Shown here one piece after another: positions 20,310-32,689 of a stretch of 64,000 nucleotides of DNA. A program made the position numbers and the translations under genes. The DNA is taken from NCBI GenBank assembly GCA_964006375.1, contig OZ023265.1, positions 15,731,252 through 15,795,251 of the forward strand. Reading direction: 5' to 3'. The stretch comes from Tillus elongatus (taxonomy: Eukaryota > Arthropoda > Insecta > Coleoptera > Cleridae). Numbering within the stretch: the first letter of the stretch is position 1; each line of letters starts with the position of its first letter. The notes beneath the pieces were generated by a model that worked only from the letters and a program-made list of their open reading frames with translations, ran no database searches and was not told the DNA's origin.

Positions 20310-21434
20310 AGCATTGTCCAACAAATCTGGACAATTGTGTGTATCCATTATGCTGCTCGGATGCAGGACTTCATGATATTGCACAGAATCAAACACTGAC
20401 GGATGTCTGGTCCAGACGAACTCGGAGAGAGGTTATCTCTCTTTGAGCTTTGATATGGGCAAGCGAATTCGCTCAGATGGCAGTACATCTGTCAAACAAA
20501 GTGTCACCTCGCAGATGTCGTCTCCTGTCGGAAGCTCGATTTGTTGGGTGAAATTTAAGCTAACGCTGGCAGGTGTTGAACCTGGACGATCCCGGAGGCG
20601 GCTGGGGTCTCTAGGGGTGGATTACACCTCGAGACTTGGGCCTACTCTGTGAGCATCGATACAGGCTAACGACCCCGCCTGGATGCTGCTCGAAGGCGGG
20701 ACTTCATGATACCGCCTCGAGTCAATGAAACACTGGCGGAGGTCTGGTGCAGGTGAGGCTGGGGGGAGGCAGACATCTCTGGGGAGTGATATGCACCCGG
20801 AGTTTGGCGCCTCCACTGTAGCCTCAGAGACTGACAATTGTCCTCGCTTGGTTGTTACTCGGGAGCGGGGTTCCAGATGATACCGCCCTGCATTGAGCCC
20901 TGGCGTGTGTCATGTGTCCAGACGTCCCGGGGGCTCTGATCTCTGATGAGTGGTAAACACCCGGAGTTTGGAGCCCATACTGTGTGCTACGAAACGGACG
21001 GACGGTCTCGCTGGGGTGATTCTCGGGAGCGGGACTCGATGGGATGTTGCCTTGAGTCTTAACACTGTTAGGTGTCAGGTTTGAAAGAGCCTGAGGGGAG
21101 CTGAGATCTCTAGGGGTGAATTACAACTGGAGATTAAACGCTGCTCGAGAGCGGGACTTCATGATACCGCCTCGAGGCAAACACTGACGGATGTCGTGTC
21201 CAGACGAACTCGGAGAGAGGTTATCTCTCTTTGAGCTTCGAAACGGGCAAGCGACTTCACTCAGATGGCAGTACACCTGCCAAACAAACTTTCACCCTCA
21301 AGAAAAGATCGACTCCCTCAGGAAGCTGGAATTGATGGGTGAAATCTAAATAATTAGACGTGAGCCACAACAGACCTAAGGTCGCGGTGGAGAGACTGTA
21401 ATAGCCCACTCACAATAAAATCTAATCTAATCTA
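20310..21434 (+). repeat. GC-rich degenerate tandem array ending in an (AATCT)n LINE-like tail
   Basis: Five diverged units share blocks such as GCTCGAAGGCGGGACTTCAT, GATACCGCCTCGAG, CACTGGCGGAGGTCTGGT and ATCTCTGGGGAGTG. They recur near 20360, 20690, 20855, 21025 and 21145. The first and last units are the closest relatives (CTCGGAGAGAGGTTATCTCT in both). It ends CACAATAAAATCTAATCTAA, like LINE 3' tails with AATCT repeats. It looks like a 3' untranslated region of a non-LTR element with internal repeats. No ORF is supported. Confidence 0.55.
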
Positions 21435-22725
21435 TCCATAAAAATAGAAGGGCTATATAACAATTCTGTAACACAAAAACATGTTAGGTACATAAATGTT
21501 CATATGACTATTTATTGATTAATTAAATATTAGTTCTGATTGCACTGTTGAGGCAAAATGTATGCAAGTAAGCTAGGAACGCGGAATAATCCTTAGCGCA
21601 GTAAATTTACGACATCTTGGACAGCAGCATGGTTGAATTTAATGTCCTTTGCACTTCTACAATGAATTTATGGTGCAATTCTCATTATTCGCTTTAAATT
21701 AATCCAGAAAACGAATGAGCTACTCCTCTTCATGATATTATTTTAATAAAAGTTCCGGAGTTATTTCATCTCGCTGTGTGGTTAGTACTGCTGGTGCAAA
21801 TTGTATTTATGCAATTTGCCTTCTTCCTTGTGGGTATATTTTCTAGTAAATGTGATGTCTCTATGTGGACTACAAAAATAGTAAAATATAGTTAGTTTTG
21901 GGCTTGACAACTAATGAGTTAAATATCATACACATTTCTACAGTTAATTATATTTGGCACTTAGAAGTAATTCATTATGTTGCTTTTGATACAACTTAAA
22001 GTACTTGAGCTAGTCTAATAATACAAATAATTTTGAATACAACATTATTTTAGTGCTGTGCTCTGGTAACCCTTCTTATACCTGTGAAGGTTGCAATCAC
22101 CTGTATTGATCGGTTGGCCGTATATGAATTACGCCAAATATATGCCTATACATCTTTGTTCAGAGAACACTAGGGTTTGCAGAAGGGTGGTAGCAATCGT
22201 AGAAACATAATTATTAAGATCAGTAAAATAACAAGTGAAATTAGTTTTAGGAAAATTATCTGCACTAAGTAATGTAAATATTGCACATAATTAGAGGTCA
22301 CAATTGTATCGATAACATTGGCATTGAAACTATTACATTATTATATAAATAGTAAACAAGGTAAAATTGCAGCGTACAAAGAACGCAGGACTGCTGAAAT
22401 CTGCAATTTTGTAAGGACGTAAACTGGTTAAAAAAAAACTATAAGTAGTATTTATTGACAAACATGCAGAGACAGTTAATTTAGATTGCTTAAGATGTAA
22501 AGACGCGACACTTGTGATTTAATTATGTAAACATAAAAACAGTGTTCAATTAAGATTCACGATGTAAACAGTCCGAGTTAAAATTCATTCATTTAATTAG
22601 TTCGTAGGCATTGTTAAGTTTGTGAGTTCTTAAAGTTATAATTACACCGTTACTTATGTCGACATTCGCCTAGTTCGACGAGTTTATTGCTTCAATTATC
22701 CTCCGCTCCTTAAAATAAAAAAAGC
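21435..22725. other. No recognisable gene
   Basis: AT-rich noncoding sequence. No repeat end, RNA gene or coding motif seen. Confidence 0.5.
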
Positions 22726-23753
<1,028 letters not shown>

Positions 23754-24245
23754 AGTCTGGACGCAGCAAGTGCGTTATGGTAGTGAATTTTCATAAGCAT
23801 GTTTTAAATAGTAAATATATGCCTATAGGTCTTAAAATAAAAAAGTCTGGACGCAGCAAGTGCGTTATGGTAGTGAATTTTCATAAGCATGTTTTAAATA
23901 GTAAATATATGCCTATAGGTCTTAAAATAAAAAAGTCTGGACGCAGCAAGTGCGTTATGGTAGTGAATTTTCATAAGCATGTTTTAAATAGTAAATATAT
24001 GCCTATAAGTCCTAAAATAAAAAAGTCTGGACGCAGCAAGTGCGTTATGGCAGTGAATTTTCATAAGCATGTTTTAAATAGTAAATATATGCCTATAGGT
24101 CTTAAAATAAAAAAGTCTGGACGCAGCAAGTGCGTTATGGTAGTGAATTTTCATAAGCATGTTTTAAATAGTAAATATATGCCTATAGGTCTTAAAATAA
24201 AAAAGTCTGGACGTAGCAAGTGCGTTATGGTAGTGAATTTTCATC
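23754..24245 (-). repeat. Tandem array of the TA-core terminus, 90-bp period
   Basis: The block GGACGCAGCAAGTGCGTTAT is repeated with ACGCAGC at 23761, 23851, 23941, 24031 and 24121, and ACGTAGC at 24211: five whole 90-bp units and a sixth partial one. The units are nearly identical (a few changes in unit 3/4). As 90 is divisible by three, one frame stays open (23777-24331), so that 184-residue frame is an artefact. Confidence 0.95.
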
Positions 24246-24803
24246 AAAATATTTTTAATGGCAGATATGTCTTTTTTAATGAAATCAGGCATCAAATTTG
24301 GCTAAATATTTTTTACACAAAATTCTGCTAAAAGAATACATAAAACTCAACTTATATACCTAATCTGTAATTAGCATTGAAAATAAAATAATTTGTTTGC
24401 ACGAAAATCCATTAAAAACTTATTTTTGCCGAATTCTGTTTAAAAAATGTTCCATCAATTGAATAACTTTTCACACAAAAATTCTCAATGTTTCTTCAAA
24501 GAAAATTCGTTAAATTCATTTATAAGAAAATTCTCTATTAAAAGAAGATATCTTTTTACACAAAATTTTGCAAAAATGATAAATAAAATTCAAATTATAT
24601 GCCTAATCTGTGATTAATATTAGAAATAAAATATATTTTTTCACGAAAATCCATTAAAAGCTTATTTTTGATGAATTTTGTTTAAAAAATGTTCTATCAA
24701 TTGAATAATGTTTCATACAAAAATTCGCGACAAACATTTCTTCAAAGAAAATTCATCAAATTTATGTATAAGAAAATTCGCTTTTAAAAGAACATTTTGT
24801 ACA
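24246..24803. repeat. Two tandem ~243-bp units
   Basis: ACACAAAATTCTGC at 24315 recurs as ACACAAAATTTTGC at 24558. The blocks ACGAAAATCCATTAAAA and TCTTCAAAGAAAATTC recur with the same spacing. About 85 percent alike by eye. No coding content. Confidence 0.75.
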
Positions 24804-24817
24804 ATAGCTACTATTAA

Positions 24818-24991
24818 TAAGTACACTTGAAGAACACCCAAATCACCACAACACATATTTCAGAGCCCTTACGATCGTTTCGTTGACACAGTCAACATCC
24901 TCAGAGGAAGAAAATTCTGAAATATGTGTTGTGGTGATTTGGGTGTCTCCAAGTGTACTTATTAGTGCTCATCACAGGTTCCAGTTTTCCC
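24818..24991 (+). mobile_element. Family-1 hammerhead foldback element, short copy with 14-bp target duplication
   Basis: Target duplication ATAGCTACTATTAA at 24804-24817 and 24992-25005. The left arm TAAGTACACTTGAAGAACAC is complete. The right arm keeps only TGAAATATGTGTTGTGGTGA through AAGTGTACTTA, then the tail TTAGTGCTCATCACAGGTTC. The right-arm ribozyme is deleted. Confidence 0.8.
24867..24907 (-). ncRNA. Hammerhead-ribozyme-like motif, family 1 (24818 element)
   Basis: Complement: CCT, CTGAGGA (N7 = G, allowed), extra T, stem II GTTGAC-TGT-GTCAAC, GAAAC, GATC, GTA, AGG. The loop differs from other copies while the paired and core bases are kept. Confidence 0.7.
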
Positions 24992-25005
24992 ATAGCTACT
25001 ATTAA

Positions 25006-25835
25006 ACTTGAATTAAAAGTCTTAGAAGTGCTTATCTTTAATTTTCAACAAAAAGTCGCTAGAAATATATTGGGATTACACAATCTGATCAGATAACTTT
25101 AAAATGGAATCAAAGACGAAAAAAAGTTTTAAAAAAAGGAAACAAAAGGAAAAAGAGAAATTCTGTCAACGGCAGGATTTGAACACGCGTCCCTTCGTCT
25201 CATCAGACAGGCATCCTCACTAACACACCACGTAAGGTTTCTGGAAAACTGCTATAAAGAAAGGTAGATAACCGATAATGGTCTTAAGTTATTTATTTGT
25301 AATATGTAAGATCTTTAGAGGCAGATTTTGCAGATATTTTAACAAATGAGAAGAGTGGCATAAATGCAGAACATTATAATAAACATTTTATGCAAAATTC
25401 TTCATTCATAAACCGCAGTAGTTATACTAATTTTCACGTTTCAAATCTCCAGTTAGACATTTACAGGAGAAAAATTATAAAATTCTCAAAGTAATTTTCG
25501 GGTACTTCTTGAACTTTTTGTGCCATGAAAAGATAAACGTTGTCTGTAATATGTAATAGATTTTATTTAACACATACAATACTTTGATATTGCGTCTTCT
25601 CTGACTTTCAGTAGCATTACAATTTTGCTTTACTAAATGCCTATAACTTTTCTTTCATTTTAACATAGATACTTAAATTTTGGTGCAGAGTTTGGTTTTT
25701 ACAACATAGACGGATTATGTAAAGAGTGTTCTGCAAACACTTAAGTTTCAGCTTCAACCATCATTGCCCTTCATTTCGATAAAATATTTCCAGAAAATTC
25801 ATTTTAAATAGGCACTTTCTCTGATGCTTCTTCAA
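25006..25835. other. No recognisable gene
   Basis: AT-rich. Near 25150-25240 there is a slightly GC-richer patch (GAACACGCGTCCCTTCGTCT) reminiscent of a tRNA-like 3' half, but no complete RNA could be drawn. Confidence 0.4.
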
Positions 25836-26145
25836 ATGAGCGAAAATTAAGCCCCCTATAATCTAGAATCCATATCCGGGTTTACTTTCTGTTTACATAT
25901 ATACAAGGTGACGCATGTCTACGGTAAACCTCAATATAATTGTTATTATGCAAGATACGAGAAAAATTGTATACGTTACCTATAGGGTGTCTTGTGCTGC
26001 ATCTTGTTAAATTATTTTGACAGTCACAGGTTGCCCATTGGTCGTTGGTGATACCTACAAATTTTTTTTGAACATTCCTTATTGCATTTTTTCCATTTTT
26101 CATCGCAATATGGTGCATGTTTGTTAAAAAATGGAGACGCATTAA
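25836..26145 (-). repeat. TA-core subfamily without a long TA tract
   Basis: Leader words (CAAATGAGCG, CCATATCCGGGTTTAC) are followed by a short ACATATATACA, then GGTGACGCATGTCTACGGTA and the flank shared with 62250-63330. It ends at the terminal hairpin GACGCATTAAGTGCGTTTTG. Confidence 0.65.
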
Positions 26146-26447
26146 GTGCGTTTTGGTAGCGAATTTTCATTGAATGCTTCAAAATTTAATAACGCAATTT
26201 GATATCAACCCAAGGTTCGTCAGCTAGGAACCCAGTTTTCTCGGAAACGTTTTAAGTTTATTGTCGGAAAATTGTTGTGTTTTTTCAAACAAGTTATTTT
26301 GATAAAATATGGTACATCGTTCCTCCTATATAGGTTATGCCGGTGACCAAATTGATGCCTGCTTGCATTAAAGAGGCATATTTGCTATTAAAAACATTTT
26401 TTTAAAATTCACTTCCATAGCACACTTGCTGCGTCCATACTATTACT
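26131..26447. repeat. TA-core short form with hairpin ends in inverted orientation
   Basis: The left end GACGCATTAAGTGCGTTTTG (reverse) and the right end AGCACACTTGCTGCGTCCAT (forward) bracket a ~240-bp AT-rich core with TGGTACATCG and TGCCGGTGACCAAATTGATG. The same arrangement is at 63692-63980 and, split by LINE B2, at 9351-12522. Confidence 0.75.
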
Positions 26448-26449
26448 TT

Positions 26450-27099
26450 ATGTGTTAGAAAATAATACACTTGGTTTGTTTCCGTTTTAATTTCTCGTAT
26501 TATTAAAACATCATTTTAAATAGATTTTTCTCGAAAACGGTTCGAGATGCCGTAAAAAACAAGAGAATGTAATTAATTGAAAAATTATTTCTCTTTCCGG
26601 TTTTGAATCAAATTTAGTGTTAAACATACAGCATGAAGAGTTATTAAGTATAAATATCAGTGAGGTTGTCGTAAGTTGCGCCCTCTATGAACAAGCTAAT
26701 ATTTGCAACACGTATCTTATTCGTTGGCTAAAAAACATGGCTTCAGAAATGTTCAAGTTGCTAACCTAGAGATTTTCAAAATAATGACAAAAAACAATCA
26801 CAATTTTTACTCTCAACAACCTCCAACTTTCGGATGAGGCATGTTTGCGATAATTTTGAGTGTGGTATTTCCAGCTTTCGGATCTCCCATTGTGATGAAG
26901 TAGATATTTTCAGAACAGCTGTATATATTAAAAGCGGCTGTTCGAAAATAAATATAATATAAATCACACGGGTAAAAATTCCACGCAGTAAAATTTTTTT
27001 TATCATTAACATTTCTTAAAAGTACGCATTTTTCGAATTATCGCGGCGGAGTAAAAACATATCTGCAGAAGATAAGGATAAGGTATCTTCCACGGATTA

Positions 27100-27100
<1 letters not shown>
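26450..27100. other. No recognisable gene
   Basis: AT-rich. The short minus-strand frame at 26776-27012 has no recognisable motif. Confidence 0.5.

Positions 27101-27102
<2 letters not shown>

Positions 27103-27196
<94 letters not shown>
27103..27196. repeat. (TA)n microsatellite
   Basis: About 47 units with one CA interruption. TA-core leader sequence is not visible beside it. Confidence 0.95.
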
Positions 27197-27197
<1 letters not shown>

Positions 27198-27399
27198 CTG
27201 GAAGTTAGGTTCGATAAATAGAGAGTTCGTTCATAGAAATTGTAGTAAAACATTAGGATACCGTACCGTCCGCGCTGTGGTTATGAGAGGTAATTCCCTA
27301 GCTTAATAACCCTACTGAACGCCGTCTAGGTAAGAGTATTTTAGGTTTGTCTTATTGAATTTAATTATAGCGAATTTTCGGATATTTTTCTCAGTTCCC

Positions 27400-28280
27400 A
27401 CGCGCCTGTCCGTCGACGTCGAGATTGTGAGATCTAGCGTAGTTCCCCTCCGTTGTCCTACCCCATTATTGTTGGCGTGTCGTAATATGTTTTGGAGCTG
27501 ATGCTGTAGCTAACACAGACCTCCCAAGGGTGTTGCCTACGACCGTTCTAATTCGACTTTGGTCTGGACGCTGTAGTACACAAGCAGGCCAAGGTCGAGT
27601 TAGTATATGACAATATCCTTTTACAGGGTGTTCCCCTATAACCCTCCCTCTCCTTACCGACGCCCCGACGTCGAGGTGTTGGATATCGTGGCACCGACTG
27701 CGGCGGATAGACGCCACTTTAACTATTTGAAGAGCGTGTCTCCAACCGATCCACTTACGGCTGCATCCACGGGTTGTAAACCACAACACTCGGAGTTCCC
27801 GTCCGCATGACTCCCGCGCTTTATTTTTGTGGGGAATAATTAATTTCGTTGGCCCGTTACCGGTAACATAACTTGTACTAGGATAAATTAGCGTGATAAG
27901 TACCTTTGATATTGTGAGAATACCAGTGGACTGTAACGCTTTATAATGTAATAAATAATGTGAAAATTATTTTCCGTCTATATTATAACCACAAGCAAAT
28001 CTGCTACACCCACACAAATTTTCGGAAGGTCAGTAAAATACCGGGGGAGCGATTAAAGCCCGCAACCTCGGAGGTATCTATACGGCCCGTTACATCACAG
28101 GCTACCGGACCCTCTCCACAGAGCTATCCAGGCACTCTGACCACAACCGTGGCCAGAGTCTTGTGACGAGGTCGCAGACACCCTCGCAGGGAGTAAACCC
28201 TTTTAAAATCTAGCGCCCGGGACCGTTTTCGTAAGCCCGTTGAGCGTTCCACTAAATTACACACCCCGCAAGTCAGACCA
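27400..28280. other. GC-richer unexplained stretch
   Basis: Base composition is clearly higher in G+C than the neighbours. Open frames on both strands (27466-27789 minus, 27607-27810 plus) have no recognised motif. It includes a tRNA-like segment at about 28040-28110. It could be a retroelement 5' region or a host-gene untranslated exon. Confidence 0.35.
27965..28115 (-). repeat. Candidate second tRNA-derived SINE or tRNA pseudogene
   Basis: The minus strand reads GGTAGCCTGTGATGTAACGG (box A-like) and GAGGTTGCGGGCTTTAATC (box B-like, compare GGGTTCGAATC). The distance between boxes suits a tRNA. No second copy in the window confirms it. Confidence 0.35.
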
Positions 28281-29170
28281 CGTTACACCATTGTTAATGA
28301 ATCAGCCTGTATAGAGAGGCAGCCACACTTTTGACGGATAGCAGAACTGACTGTTTAAGATAGTTCTGCGAATTAACGTTTGGTTATAAATATATTTTGT
28401 AATAGTTGCTGATAATTTATCCATCAAGGATGAATGTTATCAAGAAAAGCAATTGGAGCATATGGATGCCTAACGTATAACTATGGCTAGGGAATCAAGC
28501 AAATGCATAAATTGGTGGAAACACTTGTAGTGGGCAGGTTTGCCATAAATTCATCACAACATCACTAGACACATTATAAATTTAACCTTCATAAATAGAG
28601 TTTAGAAGAGCCGGGTCTAGTTCAGCATTCTCGGTCTGGCAGGATACATATTTTCGTTTGTCAAAAGAAGGGCAATATTTCAGAGGTGGTGTAAATAACA
28701 GCGAGTTACGTGCCAGGAATTTCGACACCACTAGCTGTATATACCTGCTGTTCCTGAAGGAAACTGCGACGAGCAAACGCCGGAGATAAATTGATCTATA
28801 AATCCCCATAATGTTGCCGATACTACCGAAATTGTCACCTACTATGACTTTTCATTCCAGACGATCATTTATCGCTATAAGGAAATGGCCGGGTATTTCA
28901 TGTTCGTATTAAATAATGCAAATATATAGGGTTTTAGAGGGTGTATTATTGCAATAATGTAAAAATATGACGCTGCCAAGAGTGATAACTGCTTTTGATA
29001 ACAAGAATTTCCAATACATTATTGATTTAGTGGGATAATAATAATAGGACTATGTAGGTCAAACTTCTTGGAGCATTGCCTTTGCGTGACAAAATAAATT
29101 TGTTATCAGTACTTGAAAAGTGACAAAACATTGATAGCTGTACCCTGATTTTTGTATGTGTGTATCTATA
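28281..29170. other. No recognisable gene
   Basis: AT-rich noncoding. The minus-strand frame at 28582-28809 has no recognisable motif. Confidence 0.5.
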
Positions 29171-29172
29171 TA

Positions 29173-31081
29173 GGGCGGCGCATTGAAAACGAAACAGACC
29201 GAGTTGCGTCTAGAGAAATTTTCTTTAAGAAACGCTGAAACAAGTCAATTTTAATATTGAGGGGAGCATGTTTTGACATAAAACTCAATTTTGTCACATC
29301 AACCCCTTAAGGGTGGTGATAACAACCTTTATATTTTAAATAGGGAACATAGGTCGAGTGTTACATAATTTGAACGCTCTTTCTTTTCTGAATTCAGCAC
29401 ATTATTTTTTTTTTTGAAGTTTTATCAACTCGTTTAAAAATTATTCACAGTTGAAGATGCAAAAACGCATTTCACTCATTCCGATAAGAAATGTGCTGAT
29501 AATCAATGTTTTTATGGTTTGTAAACAAAAAATTGACTATCAGAACATTTCTTATCGGAATGAGAGAAATGCGGTTTATTATTTCAGTTTATCGGTCGGT
29601 TTGATACTTGATACTACTACCGAAAATTAATTTCACAATTGTGTATTCTGTAGAAGAAAGAGTTGAAATAATTACTTTTTTTTCAAGAACGATGACTGTG
29701 CCAACCGTACCGCAAATTTGTTTAATGAACGACATCCGAACAGACATGTTAACAGAAATTACATTTTGGAGTTAGTTGCAAAGTTTCGACAAAGTGGTTC
29801 AGTAGCCAACAAAAAACGGGATCCTGAACGTGAATTTCCGGTTAGAAATGAGACTACTGAGATTGAAGTTTTGGGACAACTTGAGCACGAGAAAATTGTC
29901 CACTGTTCCAAACATCAAAAGAAGAACTATTTAGCGAATATTGAGGCATAATAAATTTCACCCGTATAAAATTCATCTTGTACAACAACTGAATGAAGAT
30001 GATTTTGATCGGCTGCTGGAGTTTTGTGAAGTTATGACTGCACGAATAGCTGATAACGGGAACTTTATGTTCAATATCTGTTTTTCAGACGAGGGTACGT
30101 TTTTATTAAACTCTACAGTCAATCGTCATAAATGCCGTTATTGGGCAGATAATAATCCAAGAAATTTTCACGAAGTCCACAGTCAAACTCCACAGAAATT
30201 GAATGCCTGGACTGGCATTTTTTGAGACCGTTTAATCGGACCAATTTTTCTTGATGGCAATTTGAGTGACGACATGTATTTGGAGTTACTAGAAGATATC
30301 GTTTACCCTCTACTAATTCACATTGTTGAAAATGATGATCGCTATCAAAAAAATCAATTAGTGTTTAAACAAGATGGAGCTCCTCCGCATTTTTCACAGC
30401 GTGTTAGGGAGTTTTTGAACAGAGAGTTCCCAGGACAATGGATTGGGCCTAGAGGATTGAGTGTCCCCCTAGATCACCGGATTTAACTCCTTTAGACTTC
30501 TTTCTATGGGACCATTTAAAGAGTAGAATTTGCGCAACACAACCGAAGTCTCTGGAAGAATGACGACGACGCATTATTTGAAGAATGCCGTCTAATAACT
30601 CCACAAATGCTCCAGAATGTCAGAGCTCGTTTTGAACAAAATTTGTACTTTTGTATGGAATCCGGTGGTCAACAATTTGAACACTTACTTAACTGAATAA
30701 ACATTTTTGAACGTTTGGTTTTGTTTTTTAGTTTCTTTAACGAAAAATTGACTAGTTAGTGCGTTTCTTATCACAATGAATGAAATATGTTCTTGCAACT
30801 CCAACTGTGAATAATTTTTAAACGAGTTGATGAAACTTCCAAAAAAATTTGTGTGCTGAATTAAGAAAAGAAAGAGCTTTCAAATAATGTAAGACTAGAC
30901 CCATGTTCCCTATTTAAAATATAAGGGTTGTTATCACCACCCTCAAGGGGTTGATGTGACAAAGTTGAGTTTTATGTCAAAACATGTCACCCTCAATATT
31001 AAAATTGAGGTATTTCAGCGTTTGATTTAAAAAAAATCTCTGGACGCAAATCGGTCTGTTTCGTTTTCAATGCGCCACCTG
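29173..31081 (+). mobile_element. DNA transposon D1, Tc1/mariner (IS630) superfamily, long TIRs
   Basis: TIRs of about 350 bp: the left starts GGGCGGCGCATTGAAAACG (29173), and the right ends CGTTTTCAATGCGCCACCTG (to 31081). TA is on both sides (29171-29172, 31082-31083). Inside is a decayed transposase (29640-30695). An extra stem-loop (about 29474-29570) lies at the inner edge of the left TIR. TIRs this long are unusual for mariner-like elements. Confidence 0.85.
29640..30695 (+). pseudogene. D1 transposase (IS630/Tc1/mariner DDE), frameshifted
   Basis: The N-terminal helix-turn-helix region has the FNERHPNRHVNRNYILELVA pattern, after a frameshift near 29690. The catalytic part has FSDEGTFLLNSTVNRHKCRY (first Asp), FKQDGAPPHFSQRVREFLNR (second Asp), and after another frameshift near 30465 SPDLTPLDFFLWDHLKSR (third Asp). 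The C-terminus is ESGGQQFEHLLN. Stops occur near 29949 and 30223. All three catalytic aspartates are still encoded. The family binds TIRs and cuts at TA. Confidence 0.88.
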
Positions 31082-31083
31082 TA

Positions 31084-32095
31084 TATACAGATCTCCTCAT
31101 TAGTGCAATTTTGGTTTTACGAAAAATTCGCAAATTACTAGTGTGTGAATATTTTTTGAGCACTTTCGGGACTAAGTAATTTAAAGGAAATTGTATTTTA
31201 CCAAAGTGTTTTGTATTTTATGTACCTCTTTGGGTATTTGATGTAGCAAAATGCCACTTACAACCCTAAAAAATATTCTAAAGAATTCCGGTTTAAGAAT
31301 ACTTTAAGATAATCTACTCGCTTTTCATTCTACTAGAAAAAGCTTAAAATATTTACAACAGTTTAAATGCAGCTTTTACCTAGGATACAAGAAATGTAAT
31401 AGGGACGCGTCTAACACCTGAGGTCCATCAAGTGATTTATAGTAGCTTCTTAACTACCACTCTTAGAGTCGGAGGTGTTGACAATGGAATGATGTACGGT
31501 AAAAGTCGGCACTCTGGCAAAAAGCAGTGAATCAACACTTATGTTTACAGGGTAAGAGGAAAGAGCGCATTGTGGCAAAAACACGAATTGCAACATTAAC
31601 ATCGGGATTTATGGTCACATTATTTACAACGCCGACTTCATTCTACATCTGTTCTAATGTAGAATTGGACGGGGCAACTTGCTGGAGCGACGGAATTTTT
31701 AAATCATAAGTTTTATAATTCCACCAGCTCAATGTGAGTAATTCTGGAAAGTGGAAATATATTCTCAGCTCTTGGTTTCAATGTTCTTCGAAAAGTTGGT
31801 ATTCTATATTTGCTGGAGCTATTAGTTGATTTTCTGTGTGACAGTTTGATACAGCGCTACGAACTTTGCTGCTTGCTATTAAATATGCATATATGGCTTT
31901 TGGAGTTTGATATATTTAATCAACTGCAGGCAAATATAGACATCACGATGTGCGAACATTCTTTTTTCAGAATATTTGTTTCGGAATGTTCTAGTAACAT
32001 TTATGGAATTTCAAACTGCAACTTGAATATTTTGAGTACATTCGTTCAATCACATCCTAAGAAAGTTCTTCATCAATATACTGAGAATATTTGAA
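31084..32095. other. No recognisable gene
   Basis: 31088-31130 resembles a reverse TA-core leader (GATCTCCTCATTAGTGCAAT). The rest, including the frames at 31527 and 31810, shows nothing recognisable. Confidence 0.45.
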
Positions 32096-32103
32096 TTTTC
32101 TTG

Positions 32104-32684
32104 ATAATTCCATAACACACCACGGGGGTCTACAGCCCAAATACTATCGTCCCGTGGGTGTCGACAAGGGGGAAAGAGGCAACTTGTTAATTCTGGACTT
32201 GAAGGTTTGGAGGTTCGGAGGAGAAGAGAAAACATGTGTCGGCAAGGAATTCCACAACTTGGAAGTCCCCGGCACATAATAGCGGGCATAACAAGATGTT
32301 CTATGTCTGGTGACCTGGAAAGTAAAAGGGTTCATTCGCTCTGTTCCCCTAGTAGATCTGCTGGGGGCAGCAGGTGGAGGAACTATGGAAGAAAACTCCT
32401 CTGAGCAGTGCCCGTGCAGAGCATCCATAAAAGATAGAGAGGTCACCAACGGCACGTCGGTGGACAAGGGATGGCAGCCTTTGGGTGAGGGTAGGGTCGC
32501 CGATTAGACGTATAGCTCTCTTCTGAATGGAGGATAGCGAGTGTAGAAGCGGCAGCGGCACCCCAGACGTGGAAGCAATATTCGAGGTTTGGCCTTATTT
32601 GTGAAGTATATAAGGTATATAGATTATCTGGTGAAAAGTATTTGCGAGCCCGGAAGAGGAAACCTAATTTCTTAGTAGCTGTGT
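32104..32684 (-). pseudogene. LINE B3a: 3' part of a LINE B copy
   Basis: Minus strand from the connection region (about 32684) through ESIQKRAIRLIG-type sequence and 32144-32467, which encodes RHRTSCYARYYVPGTSKLWN. It ends at the family 3' end near 32104. It faces B3b head-to-head with only a few bases between. Confidence 0.85.
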
Positions 32685-32689
32685 ACTAA

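Noticed and set aside
23777..24331. 184-residue protein with a perfect 30-residue repeat
   Set aside because: It arises because the 90-bp TA-core terminal unit is divisible by three and has no stop in that frame. The DNA unit is a repeat terminus.
25140..25260. tRNA gene
   Set aside because: One patch resembles a tRNA 3' half, but no acceptor stem or full cloverleaf could be drawn.
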